Below are positions 44,601 through 52,568 of a stretch of 64,000 nucleotides of DNA, one piece after another. The position numbers and the translations under genes are program-made. This stretch comes from an uncultured Christensenella sp. Its GTDB lineage: Bacteria; Bacillota; Clostridia; Christensenellales; Borkfalkiaceae. A model generated the notes under the pieces. The model did not search any database, was not told where the DNA came from, and saw only the letters and a program-made list of their open reading frames with translations. Position 1 is the stretch's first letter, and each line of letters begins with the position of its first letter. Location of the stretch: positions 25,220 through 89,219 of the forward strand of contig CAJTJC010000008.1 of NCBI GenBank assembly GCA_910576655.1, given 5' to 3'.

Positions 44601-45806
44601 TTAAAGCAGTATGCAGATTACTCCGCCCTTGCCCTCGTTTATAATTCTCGTCATAGCGCGGCGCATTTTGGTCTTGGTTTCGTCGTGCATGCCGCAAACC
44701 TTGCCTGCAAGCCCTTCCTTCACCATTCCGCGCAGCGATTTGCCGAATACGTTGGTTTCCCACATTCCGTCGGGGTTGGTCTCGAAGCCGTTCATCATTC
44801 CCTCGACTATCCCCTCGGACTGCTTAGCGCTGCCCATAATGGGGCTTACCTCGCCGCTGACGTCCACCTTTACTATGTGATAACTGGGCGCGGTTGCTTT
44901 AAGCTTTATGCCCACGCTTCCGCCCTGCCTTACGACCTGTGGCTTTTCAAGACTCATGTCGGTGTCATCCGGCTCCACGATGCCGTAACCGTTAATCCTT
45001 GCGCATTCGTAAGCATCCTTTATTTTGTCGTAGCTGCGCTTTGCGTCAGAGGTAGCGCGAACGTAGCGCATAAGCGAACACTCGCCGTCAATCGCGTCTC
45101 CCGCAATTTCGGAAAGCATCTGGAAATAAATGCCGTCCTTCGCCGTCGCCGTTATCTCTATTTTACCGTCGGAAAGGTTCATGTTCACGGACGGCTCGCC
45201 CTGCCAGTATTCGCAGCCCGTAAGGAAATCATCAAACGAATCCTTCATTCTGCATATTTTCGGGGCGACGCCGCGCACCCTTCCCAAAAGCTCGCTTATT
45301 GCAGTGCACTCGGGCGAAAGATAGCGCATCCAGTCGGGAATACGAATATCGAACGAGGTCACGGGGAACTCGAAGAGCGCCGCGCGCAGTATCTCGGAAA
45401 CGGAATCCGACGGAACGCTGCCCGCGTTTACGGCTATTACCGCAACGGCGTATTTCTGTTCGAGCTCGGCTTTAAGCGCAGCGGATTTTCCGCTTAGCAC
45501 TATAATATAGGGCTTGTGCGCGTTTTTAAAGCTGTTTACCGCGCTTTCCTCCGCCGCGGCGTCCCTGCCGTCGTCGCAGGTCACCACCATTCCGAACGAA
45601 GCGTTGCCCGCCCCGTCCGTAAAGCGGACTTTGAGATTTCCTTCGGCAAAAGCCGCCGTAAGCTTATCGGTCAGCGAAGCCGTACCGACCTCCGTCACCC
45701 CGATACAAATATCGCCGCCGCACCTTGCAGCTATGTCCTCGTATACGTTATTATCAAGCATATCCGCCTCCGCAAAATCTATGTGTATAACTAATCTATT
45801 GCGCAT
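44601..45806 (-). CDS. SpoIVA homologue lacking the Walker A motif
   Basis: SpoIVA is the ATPase that polymerises on the forespore to form the basement layer of the spore coat. The C-terminal half fits closely (MSLEKPQVVRQGGSVGIKLKA, SYHIVKVDVSGEVSPIMGS, MWETNVFGKSLRGMVKEGL, and the ending INEGKGGVICILL). The N-terminus aligns with the family start (YEDIAARCGGDICIGV), but where SpoIVA has a GKS/T P-loop this protein reads TEVGTASLTDKL. The following NTPase segment is about 90 residues shorter than usual, giving 401 aa against about 490. It is either a catalytically dead paralogue or a divergent single copy. No Shine-Dalgarno was found. Confidence 0.85.
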   Translation of the reverse strand: MRNRLVIHIDFAEADMLDNNVYEDIAARCGGDICIGVTEVGTASLTDKLTAAFAEGNLKVRFTDGAGNASFGMVVTCDDGRDAAAEESAVNSFKNAHKPYIIVLSGKSAALKAELEQKYAVAVIAVNAGSVPSDSVSEILRAALFEFPVTSFDIRIPDWMRYLSPECTAISELLGRVRGVAPKICRMKDSFDDFLTGCEYWQGEPSVNMNLSDGKIEITATAKDGIYFQMLSEIAGDAIDGECSLMRYVRATSDAKRSYDKIKDAYECARINGYGIVEPDDTDMSLEKPQVVRQGGSVGIKLKATAPSYHIVKVDVSGEVSPIMGSAKQSEGIVEGMMNGFETNPDGMWETNVFGKSLRGMVKEGLAGKVCGMHDETKTKMRRAMTRIINEGKGGVICILL

Positions 45807-45862
45807 AGCGGCGGTTTAGAACATATTTTTCAAAAACCCGTTTTTATTGCCGCAAAAAAATC

Positions 45863-45893
45863 AGCGGTTGCCCGTACCTGACGGGCAACCGCT
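45863..45893 (-). terminator. Terminator of the five-gene operon
   Basis: A 13-bp perfect stem (AGCGGTTGCCCGT / ACGGGCAACCGCT) is followed by GATTTTTTT on the minus strand, 15 nt after the ATP-grasp stop codon. Confidence 0.85.
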
Positions 45894-45907
45894 ACCTTAT
45901 ACTCAAA

Positions 45908-47095
45908 TTATTTCGTCTGCAAAACCTCGCGGTAGAAATCGTCCATTTCCCGTTTGGTTTTAAACGCGGCAATATACATACGGTTGCCCATTGCTCCGCT
46001 CAGCACGTCGGGGATACGTGAAACCGCTTTTATCGCGCTGCCGTATTTTGCGGTAATTTCGCCCTCGTCAAGCACGAAGCTTTTACCGTCGCGCCTGCCC
46101 GCAAACGCGCAATAGAACCGCTCGCCTACCGCAACCTGACTGCTGCCGTACGCCATTACGTCCGCCCAGATTTTGAATACGTTGGTGCTGTTAGCATAAT
46201 TCATCATATCCGTCGAGCAGCCGCCGCTGGGACGCATATTTACTTCGAGCGCAACCAAATCGCCCTTTTTGCCGCTGCGCTGGTCGCGCGTCAGACGGAA
46301 AAACTCGAAGTGTACGAAGCGGCTTTTTACCTTGAACGCTTTAAGGGTCTTTCTGCCCGCCTCGCGCACGTCGTCCGCAAGCTCGTTAACTATGTAAAAC
46401 GCGCCGTTGTCGCCGTTGTTGACTATATCCATAAGCGAGTGCGGAGTTACGTTTCCCGTCTCGAACACGGGGTTGCCGTCGCCGTCGACTATCGCGTCGT
46501 AGGTGTGAACCTCGCCGTCGATAAACTCTTCCATAATATATGGAACGGGAAGTTGATGCTTGAAAAATTCCCTGAGCCCGCTCTCGTTGTTAATTCTGTG
46601 CGTATCGTTCGCGCCGACGCCGTTGTCGGGCTTGACGATTACGGGATAACCCACCTTATCGATAAACGACAGGCAACCTTTAAGCCCCTTGACTAGGTGG
46701 TACTGCGCGACGGGCACGCCCGCCTTCTGATAAAACTTTTTCATCTGGGACTTGAATTTTATTTTCTTTATGTCCCTCTGCCCGAAGCCCGTTTTGACGT
46801 TGAATTCGGTGCGCAGCATCGCGTCGCGTTCCAGCCAGAATTCGTTATTGCTTTCGATAAACTCGATTTTGCCGTACCTGAACGTAAAGAACGCAACGGC
46901 GCGGAAAACCTCGTCGTAGTTCTGCAAATTCGTTACCCAGTAGTATTCCGCAAGCGAGTCTTTAAGTTCTTCGGTAAGTTGGTTGTACGGGCAATCGCCT
47001 ATGCCCAGCACGTTGAAGCCGTTGTTTTTGAGTTCCCTGCAAAACTTCCAGTAATTGTCGGGGAAATCAGGTGAAATGAAAATAAAGTTTCTCAT
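45908..47095 (-). CDS. ATP-grasp family ligase
   Basis: ATP-grasp enzymes couple ATP hydrolysis to carboxylate-amine or -thiol ligation. The 395-aa protein has the carbamoyl-phosphate-synthase-like order: a preATP domain (FISPDFPDNYWKFCRELKNNGFNVLGIG), KVGYPVIVKPDNGVGANDT as the ATP-binding lysine loop near residue 150, MEEFIDGEVHTYDAI, and LVALEVNMRPSGGCSTDMMNYA with the metal-binding glutamate and asparagine. The substrate is not evident. The start at 47095 follows GGAGTG by eight bases. It is the last gene of a tightly packed five-gene run. Confidence 0.85.
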   Translation of the reverse strand: MRNFIFISPDFPDNYWKFCRELKNNGFNVLGIGDCPYNQLTEELKDSLAEYYWVTNLQNYDEVFRAVAFFTFRYGKIEFIESNNEFWLERDAMLRTEFNVKTGFGQRDIKKIKFKSQMKKFYQKAGVPVAQYHLVKGLKGCLSFIDKVGYPVIVKPDNGVGANDTHRINNESGLREFFKHQLPVPYIMEEFIDGEVHTYDAIVDGDGNPVFETGNVTPHSLMDIVNNGDNGAFYIVNELADDVREAGRKTLKAFKVKSRFVHFEFFRLTRDQRSGKKGDLVALEVNMRPSGGCSTDMMNYANSTNVFKIWADVMAYGSSQVAVGERFYCAFAGRRDGKSFVLDEGEITAKYGSAIKAVSRIPDVLSGAMGNRMYIAAFKTKREMDDFYREVLQTK

Positions 47096-47100
47096 AGTTA

Positions 47101-47868
47101 TCACTCCTTATTATTGAAACCTAATACCTGCATGAAGAAAGGAATTTGCCTTTCCCAGCTTGCCTCGCTATGAGTGCCGCCCGCAACTATGCGCGCGGTC
47201 ACGTTCACGCCCTTTTGTATAAGCGCGGAAGTCGCCGTGCAGAAGCTGTTTTTCCTCAGCCCCGCCGCGTCGAATTCCCTGCTGCCGTAATCCATATACA
47301 GCACGGTATCCTTTGCAAACCTGTATTTGCCGAAAGCCTCGGCAAGCTTATCGCCGTAAACCCATAAGCTTGGCGAAAGCGCGGCTCCGCGCGAAAAATA
47401 CTTATTGTATTTGCCGAGCGCGTAAACGGTCATAAGTCCGCCCATAGAGCTGCCGGCAATCGCCGTGTGCGCCCTGTCAGGCAGCGTACGCAGGTTGCCG
47501 TCTATATAGGGCTTGAAGGTACCGACCAGCCAGTCCATATACTTTTTGCCCCTGCCCTTTACCGTCACGCCGTCCTTATACGCGAAGTCCGCGGGGGAAT
47601 ATTCCGAAAGCCGCCCGTTCCCTTCGCAGTTGCACTCGACCGCGGCGATAATCAACTGCGTGCCCGTCGCCGACATATACTCGCTTAACCCCCAGCATTT
47701 GCCGTAGGTTGCTTCGGCATCGGAAAACAGGTTGTGCCCGTCGAACATATACAAAACGGGATAACGCTTCTCTTCGTCGTCGTAATAGCCGTCGGGCAGA
47801 CAGACGTACGCCCTGCGTTTTCTTTCGCCCGTCAGAGCGGGAATGGCGACCTCCCAGACGTCAAGCAT
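47101..47868 (-). CDS. Alpha/beta-hydrolase esterase (enterochelin-esterase/EstD-like)
   Basis: The 255-aa protein has the esterase-D fold pattern RYPVLYMFDGHNLF near residue 33, the nucleophile elbow AGSSMGGLMTVYAL around 137, and a C-terminal histidine in VAGGTHSEASWERQ. It likely cleaves an acyl or small-molecule ester; no signal peptide is seen. The ATG at 47868 overlaps the preceding hydrolase gene by 8 bp, implying coupling. The longer frame would need a TTG without a ribosome-binding site. Confidence 0.82.
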   Translation of the reverse strand: MLDVWEVAIPALTGERKRRAYVCLPDGYYDDEEKRYPVLYMFDGHNLFSDAEATYGKCWGLSEYMSATGTQLIIAAVECNCEGNGRLSEYSPADFAYKDGVTVKGRGKKYMDWLVGTFKPYIDGNLRTLPDRAHTAIAGSSMGGLMTVYALGKYNKYFSRGAALSPSLWVYGDKLAEAFGKYRFAKDTVLYMDYGSREFDAAGLRKNSFCTATSALIQKGVNVTARIVAGGTHSEASWERQIPFFMQVLGFNNKE

Positions 47869-48793
47869 TGCCCGCCGTACGTTTTTCAAAAAATTCGAGA
47901 ACGTCCCTGCAAACCTCTTCTTTGCAGAAATCGTTTAAAATTTCGTGCCGCGCGCCCTCGTAAAGGGTAATGGAAACGTCCTTTATCTCCGCCTCGTCAA
48001 ACTTTCTTTTCGCTTTCTTTACGCCCTTGCCGTAGCTGCCAACGGGGTCGTCCGCGCCCGCTACGAAGTAAACGGGTAAATCCTTGGGAACGCGCTCTAT
48101 CGTCTTGTGCGAGCACGCCTGTTTGATTATATTGAACAGCACGTTATAGCCGTTGTTGGTGAAGGAAAATCCGCAAAGCGGGTCGGCGTCGTAAGCGGTT
48201 ACGTTCTCCGCGTCCTTGGACAGCCAGTCGTTCTCCGTCCTGAACGGCTTGAAGCGCTTGTTATAGCTGCCGAACGCAAGCTTCTTTATCAGCTTGCTTC
48301 TGTGGCGCCAGCCGCAGAACAGCGCGTTTATTCTTACGAACGCAAGCGCGAATTCCAGAGTGAACGCGTCCTTAAAGCCCGTGCCCATTATAACGGCGCC
48401 GTCGAAATCCTTGCCGTAAAGAGAGATGTATTTGCGGCAGAAGAACGAGCCCATGCTATGACCGAGAATAAAATACGGCTTGCCCTCAGTCTGCTTTTTG
48501 ACCGCAAGCTGCAACGCGCGTATATCGTCGATTATAAGCTGCGTTGAACGCTGCTTGTTGAAATACCCAAGCTCGTTTTCGCTTTTAACCGACTTGCCGT
48601 GACCGAGATGGTCCTCCGCGCACACGAGATAGCCGTGCGAATTTAAAAACTCGGCGAAGGGCGTATACCTCTCTGCGTATTCGGTCATGCCGTGTATAAT
48701 CTGCACCACGCCCTTAATCTCGCCCTCGGGGCGCCAGATACAAGCGTGAATCGTCGTTTCGCCGTCGTGCGAAGGGTAAAAAATATCGTTCAT
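47861..48793 (-). CDS. Lysophospholipase-like alpha/beta hydrolase
   Basis: The 310-aa protein resembles monoacylglycerol lipase / PldB proteins: VVQIIHGMTEYAERY near residue 32, CAEDHLGHGKS, the nucleophile elbow ILGHSMGSFFCRKY near 110, ADDPVGSYGKGVKKA with the catalytic aspartate, and YEGARHEILND with the histidine. Its start overlaps the PanE-like stop as ATGA. No signal peptide, so it acts in the cytoplasm on lipid-like or acyl substrates. Confidence 0.85.
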   Translation of the reverse strand: MNDIFYPSHDGETTIHACIWRPEGEIKGVVQIIHGMTEYAERYTPFAEFLNSHGYLVCAEDHLGHGKSVKSENELGYFNKQRSTQLIIDDIRALQLAVKKQTEGKPYFILGHSMGSFFCRKYISLYGKDFDGAVIMGTGFKDAFTLEFALAFVRINALFCGWRHRSKLIKKLAFGSYNKRFKPFRTENDWLSKDAENVTAYDADPLCGFSFTNNGYNVLFNIIKQACSHKTIERVPKDLPVYFVAGADDPVGSYGKGVKKAKRKFDEAEIKDVSITLYEGARHEILNDFCKEEVCRDVLEFFEKRTAGNA

Positions 48794-49809
48794 TTTCCGT
48801 ATACCTGCCCGTAAATAATTTTTGTGTTTTGCCGCGAAATGCTCTTTTCGCCGCGCTCTATATCGTGAATAAAATTCATAACCGCAACGGTGACCGGCGT
48901 GCTTACGCCGAACTTGTGACCCAGCCTTAAAATAATGCCGTTGACGAAATCCGCGTCGCACTTCCTGCCCGCAGCCAAATCCGCGTACATTCCCGACACC
49001 AGCGACTTATGGTTGCGCATCATAAGCGGCAACAGCAGCCGTGCAAACGCAGCCTTTACGCCCCCGCTGCACCTGTAAATTTTAACTACGTCGTGCCCCT
49101 GTATGGGCGCTATTTCCACACCGCACTGAGCCGCAACCGCAAACGCCTCGTTCAAAAGCGCAAGCGCAAGCCGCTTTGCATATCTGTCGCGCGTCACCTG
49201 CCCGAAGGTCATTCCCGTAAGCGCGGACAGCGGCGAAAACGCCGAATTAACCACCAGCTTAGCCCAACGCGCGCTGAAAAAGTTTTCCTCTACGGTGACC
49301 TTACCCGCACATTCGAGGTATTCCTTTACGGGCTCTATCCACCGATTGCCGCCGTGCATAGAGCCGAGCGCGAACGTCATTTTTTCCTTTCGCGAGGTAA
49401 GCTCCACCTCGCCCAGTCCGACGGTAGTCGCGCCCCAGGCAACCGCGCAGCCGAGGCAGCGTTTTGCCCCCACCGCCTCGATAACCGAGGGCTCGGGCAA
49501 GCCGTTCTGCATAGTACAGATTACGCCGTCCGCGGCGAGAAAGTCCTTTAACGTCGCAAGAATTTTCGCGTTTTCACGCTGCTTGGTCATAAGGAAAATT
49601 ATGTCGTAAATGCCCGACATCTCGTCGGGTGTGTACGCGTTGACCCGCACCGTAAAATCCGCGTGACCGAGCACGTGCGCGCCGTGGGTTTTCATAGCCT
49701 CGACGTGCTCTTTATTGCGGGTAATCAAATCTATCTGTCTGCCGCTCGCTGCTATGTATGCGCCGAGTATAGTCCCCATTGCGCCCGCGCCGTAGATTGC
49801 AACCCTCAC
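48790..49809 (-). CDS. Ketopantoate reductase-family protein (PanE/ApbA-like)
   Basis: PanE reduces 2-dehydropantoate to pantoate with NADPH in coenzyme A synthesis; many homologues act on other 2-keto acids. The 339-aa protein shows the Rossmann motif VAIYGAGAMGTILGAYIA, the ICTMQNGLPE motif around residue 100, and FFSARWAKLVVNSAFSPLSALTG with the catalytic lysine. It starts at GTG overlapping the preceding stop (GTGA), nine bases after GGAGG. No panB, panC or panD gene is nearby, so a role outside pantothenate synthesis is possible. Confidence 0.8.
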   Translation of the reverse strand: MRVAIYGAGAMGTILGAYIAASGRQIDLITRNKEHVEAMKTHGAHVLGHADFTVRVNAYTPDEMSGIYDIIFLMTKQRENAKILATLKDFLAADGVICTMQNGLPEPSVIEAVGAKRCLGCAVAWGATTVGLGEVELTSRKEKMTFALGSMHGGNRWIEPVKEYLECAGKVTVEENFFSARWAKLVVNSAFSPLSALTGMTFGQVTRDRYAKRLALALLNEAFAVAAQCGVEIAPIQGHDVVKIYRCSGGVKAAFARLLLPLMMRNHKSLVSGMYADLAAGRKCDADFVNGIILRLGHKFGVSTPVTVAVMNFIHDIERGEKSISRQNTKIIYGQVYGK

Positions 49810-50945
49810 CCTTTAATTCCTCCGTAGGCAATTTCAGCCATGGCGGCGTACGCGCTCTCGCTCGGGTGCAGGTGGTCGCCGCTGTCGAAGCCCTCCCCGA
49901 ACGCGTACGGATTGACGTCCGAACGCAGCCGCTCTTCAAAATCTATATATCCGTCGGCATACGAATTAGCGCGTATGCGTCGGTTGAATTCGTTTTTAAG
50001 CTCCTCGCGGAACGGCGCGTACGTGCGCCAGCCGTATATCGGCAAAAGCGTACCTAAAAGAGTTTTAAGCCCGTACTTCTTCGCCACCGCAACGTAGCGC
50101 TTTATGCCGTCCTCCAACTGCTCGGCAGTCGGCAAATCGGACATGGGGCGGAACGGATTTATCTCTTCCCCGACGGGGTGAATAATATCGTTTATTCCCT
50201 GCTGTATAATCACCGTATCCGCGCCGCTGACGGTGGATATTTCCCGCTCGAAGCGGCGTTTGCCGCATAGTCCGTAGCTTGCGTAGGTTATGCAGCCGTA
50301 CTCGCGCAACACCCGCGTTCCGCTCGCCGCGCGTCGGACGACCGCCGTATCGCCGTCCTGCATAAATTTAAGCGCAAGATAATCGGGCCAGCTCTGCGAG
50401 GTTATCGAATCGCCGTAGCAGATAACGCAACGGTTTTTATCGTCGGTAAACAGGTCGATACCCGTTAAAAAATAGTAGGTCGAAAGCGTGCGGGTGTAAT
50501 CGAGCGGCAGAGGCGTTGCCTCCGTAGCGTCGCCGACGGAGAAAAACCCCTTCGACAGCGGACCAGTCACCACGACGCCCGAACGCATAAGAGTATAGTC
50601 CTTTAAGTATATGCTGACGGCGACAGTCTGTTTCGCCTGCAACGAAAAATATATTTCGTCGGAAAACAGCTCTTCGCCAGCACCTATCGTAACTCCGTTT
50701 GCCCCCGCAAAGGTAACGCGCGACAAGCTGCCCTTATCGATACGCCTGTCGTCGGCGATTGCCACGGTAACCTTTTCTATCGTCACCGGCTCGTTTCCGC
50801 AGAAATTAGAGAAATGCAGCCTCAGCTTATTCCCGCCGAAGGCAGCCGTCGCAAGGTATCTCAGCGTAATATTTTTAGCATAAGCTTCGGGGCGGTATTC
50901 GGCAACAGAAGTCGCATTGCCCCAAATCGTTACCCATTTACCCAT
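49806..50945 (-). CDS. SGNH/GDSL hydrolase
   Basis: This 379-aa protein has an N-terminal beta-rich domain (about residues 1-160) and an SGNH hydrolase domain. The domain has block I CYGDSITSQSWPDYL, block III in DTVIIQQGINDI, and block V DSGDHLHPSESAYAAMAE with the catalytic Asp-His. It probably removes acyl or acetyl groups from carbohydrates or small molecules. There is no signal peptide. It is the first gene of the five-gene run. Its promoter (50955-50983) ends nine bases before the ATG and there is no Shine-Dalgarno. Confidence 0.85.
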   Translation of the reverse strand: MGKWVTIWGNATSVAEYRPEAYAKNITLRYLATAAFGGNKLRLHFSNFCGNEPVTIEKVTVAIADDRRIDKGSLSRVTFAGANGVTIGAGEELFSDEIYFSLQAKQTVAVSIYLKDYTLMRSGVVVTGPLSKGFFSVGDATEATPLPLDYTRTLSTYYFLTGIDLFTDDKNRCVICYGDSITSQSWPDYLALKFMQDGDTAVVRRAASGTRVLREYGCITYASYGLCGKRRFEREISTVSGADTVIIQQGINDIIHPVGEEINPFRPMSDLPTAEQLEDGIKRYVAVAKKYGLKTLLGTLLPIYGWRTYAPFREELKNEFNRRIRANSYADGYIDFEERLRSDVNPYAFGEGFDSGDHLHPSESAYAAMAEIAYGGIKG

Positions 50946-50954
50946 TATTATAAT

Positions 50955-50983
50955 ATTGTAACACACAATTTTACTTTTTGCAA
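50955..50983 (-). promoter_or_regulatory. Promoter of the five-gene operon, nearly leaderless
   Basis: TTGCAA (50978-50983), 17 bp, TACAAT (minus strand, plus-strand ATTGTA 50955-50960), then nine bases to the ATG. No ribosome-binding site is present. Confidence 0.55.
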
Positions 50984-50998
50984 TAAATAAAAACGAAA

Positions 50999-51028
50999 GC
51001 GGAGCGGTTTTTTACACAACCGCTCCGC
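50999..51028 (-). terminator. Terminator of the DUF378 gene
   Basis: An 11-bp GC-rich stem (GCGGAGCGGTT / AACCGCTCCGC) is followed by TTTCGTTTTTATTT on the minus strand. Confidence 0.75.
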
Positions 51029-51040
51029 CGTAATTTCGAT

Positions 51041-51289
51041 TTAAACAGCTTTTTCTCTTACTTCTTCTCTTTTACCCATTCTCAGTCTCAGACCGAAGCC
51101 CGAGATTATCGGCGATATGATAAGCCATACCGCTGCGAGAGTGATAATGACGTACACTATTATCGCGCCGACGCTGCGCGGGCCCTGAAAAATCCAGCTT
51201 ACAAGATTGAAGTCGAAAATTCCGTAAAGACCCCAGTTAACCGCACCGAGCAATACGAGAATGTAAGATATAATATTCGCAATAACCAT
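51041..51289 (-). CDS. DUF378-family small membrane protein
   Basis: The 82-aa protein has two membrane helices. The first contains the family signature LVLLGAVNWGLYGIFDFNLV; the second is VGAIIVYVIITLAAVWLII, followed by a basic tail. DUF378 proteins are small integral membrane proteins of unknown role. GGAG precedes the start by seven bases and a terminator follows. Confidence 0.85.
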   Translation of the reverse strand: MVIANIISYILVLLGAVNWGLYGIFDFNLVSWIFQGPRSVGAIIVYVIITLAAVWLIISPIISGFGLRLRMGKREEVREKAV

Positions 51290-51329
51290 ATTAATCTCCT
51301 TAAAATTAATATGGCGCGCGAAACTAAAA

Positions 51330-51473
51330 TTATACGCTTGCCGCAGCGCGTAAAAACGAAAATATCTTTTTACCCAAAACCAACGTGTGGTCGCCGTCGC
51401 TTACCACAGTCGCCGATTTGCCGAATTGCAGATACTCTTCCGTATCGGCAACTTTAACCGAGCAATCTTTCAA
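51330..51473 (-). CDS. Possible 47-aa small protein
   Basis: A TTG start with GGAGG six bases upstream opens a short frame containing KDCSVKVADTEEYL and SDGDHTLVLGKKIF, ending RAAASV. The frame could also begin at an ATG at 51488. The codon choice resembles neighbouring genes and the gap between hpt and the DUF378 gene would otherwise be empty. No homologue is recognised and it has no membrane segment, so it remains tentative. Confidence 0.4.
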   Translation of the reverse strand: MKDCSVKVADTEEYLQFGKSATVVSDGDHTLVLGKKIFSFLRAAASV

Positions 51474-51505
51474 TTCCGCCCTCCGCATTGCAAACGAGCA
51501 CAACG

Positions 51506-52045
51506 TTATCCCCCGTAAACGCTCTTTTTAAGCACGGCTATGTACGGCAACGAGCGGTACTGCTCGTCGTAGTCAAGTCCGTAGCCTATCACGAACTCGT
51601 CGCCTATATCGAAGCAGTTGTAATCGGGCTTAATATCGTATTCGCGCCTCTCTTCCTTGTTTAAAAGGGTAACGATAAGCACCGAGGCCGCGCCCCTTTC
51701 AAGCAAAAGCGACTTCAGATTCGCAAGAGTAAATCCGCTGTCGATAATGTCCTCGACGATAATTACGTCCCTGCCCTTGACGTCCCTGTCCAAATCCTTT
51801 TTTATATTCAGCTTGCCCGAAGACACCGTACCCGAGCCGTAGGAGGAAACCACCATAAAATCGAGCTCGACAGGCACCGTCAGATGCCTAATAAAGTCGG
51901 CGTAAAAAATAATGCTACCCTTCAATATGCCGACCACCAGCGGACGCTTGCCCGCGTAAAGCTTATCTACCTCTACCGCAATTTCGGTAGTGCGCGCCTT
52001 CAACTGTTCTTCGGTAAATATTATTTTTTCGCAATCAGCGTGCAT
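51506..52045 (-). CDS. hpt: Hypoxanthine-guanine phosphoribosyltransferase
   Basis: Hpt salvages hypoxanthine and guanine to IMP and GMP using PRPP. The 179-aa protein contains LVVGILKGSIIFYADFIRHL, the PRPP-binding loop VIIVEDIIDSGFTL, and the C-terminal FVIGYGLDYDEQYRSLPYI. AAGGAAGTG precedes the ATG. It follows tilS and a 172-aa gene in the same direction; tilS-hpt is a conserved Firmicutes pair, though the usual ftsH is not next. Confidence 0.95.
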   Translation of the reverse strand: MHADCEKIIFTEEQLKARTTEIAVEVDKLYAGKRPLVVGILKGSIIFYADFIRHLTVPVELDFMVVSSYGSGTVSSGKLNIKKDLDRDVKGRDVIIVEDIIDSGFTLANLKSLLLERGAASVLIVTLLNKEERREYDIKPDYNCFDIGDEFVIGYGLDYDEQYRSLPYIAVLKKSVYGG

Positions 52046-52049
52046 AACG

Positions 52050-52568
52050 TCACTTCCTTTTAATGGGGCTCAGCCGTTTATCGAAAACGAACTGCTTTCC
52101 TCCGTAAAAATCGCTTATTTTCGCAAATATGAAATCCAACCCCGCGCCGTGCTCCTTCAAAAGCCCGCGCGCGACGCTTTCTGTAAGCTCGCCGTCGGTA
52201 ACGCCCGCATAATAGTCGTCGGTTATTCCGTCGGCGTTATAAAACTCTATATCCACGGCGCGGTCCATTACGCCGTAAAGCTTTACGATAAATTCCTCGA
52301 AGCCCTCGGCAGTCATTTGCGACCACACTCCGTCCTCGCCCTCGTAGCCGTCGTCAACGTAGTCCCAAAAGCGCATCGTACTGTCGCCGCCGTCGATTCT
52401 GACGGCTATCGTCTTTTCGGTCGCAACCGATTTGACGTAAAAATACAGCGGCTCTGGGTATCTGAAATCGGGGCACGACAGTGAAAGGCGCGCGTCGCCT
52501 TTTAGTCTTTCGTGCAGCAGCCTTTTATAATGCTTTTCAGCTTCGCGTATTTTCTCTACGTTTTTCAT
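52050..52568 (-). CDS. Conserved-looking protein of unknown function in the tilS-hpt operon
   Basis: The 172-aa product is soluble and acidic. It starts MKNVEKIREAEKHYKRLL, has a central FRYPEPLYFYVKSVATEKTIAVRIDGG segment and ends with a basic stretch. The start overlaps the tilS stop as ATGA, which decides it over a much longer basic frame upstream. hpt follows four bases after its stop. No domain is recognised; its position suggests translational coupling to tilS. Confidence 0.75.
   Translation of the reverse strand: MKNVEKIREAEKHYKRLLHERLKGDARLSLSCPDFRYPEPLYFYVKSVATEKTIAVRIDGGDSTMRFWDYVDDGYEGEDGVWSQMTAEGFEEFIVKLYGVMDRAVDIEFYNADGITDDYYAGVTDGELTESVARGLLKEHGAGLDFIFAKISDFYGGKQFVFDKRLSPIKRK

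Noticed and set aside
47864..47889. Upstream TTG start for the esterase
   Set aside because: No ribosome-binding site, and the ATG at 47868 gives the normal overlap with the preceding gene.
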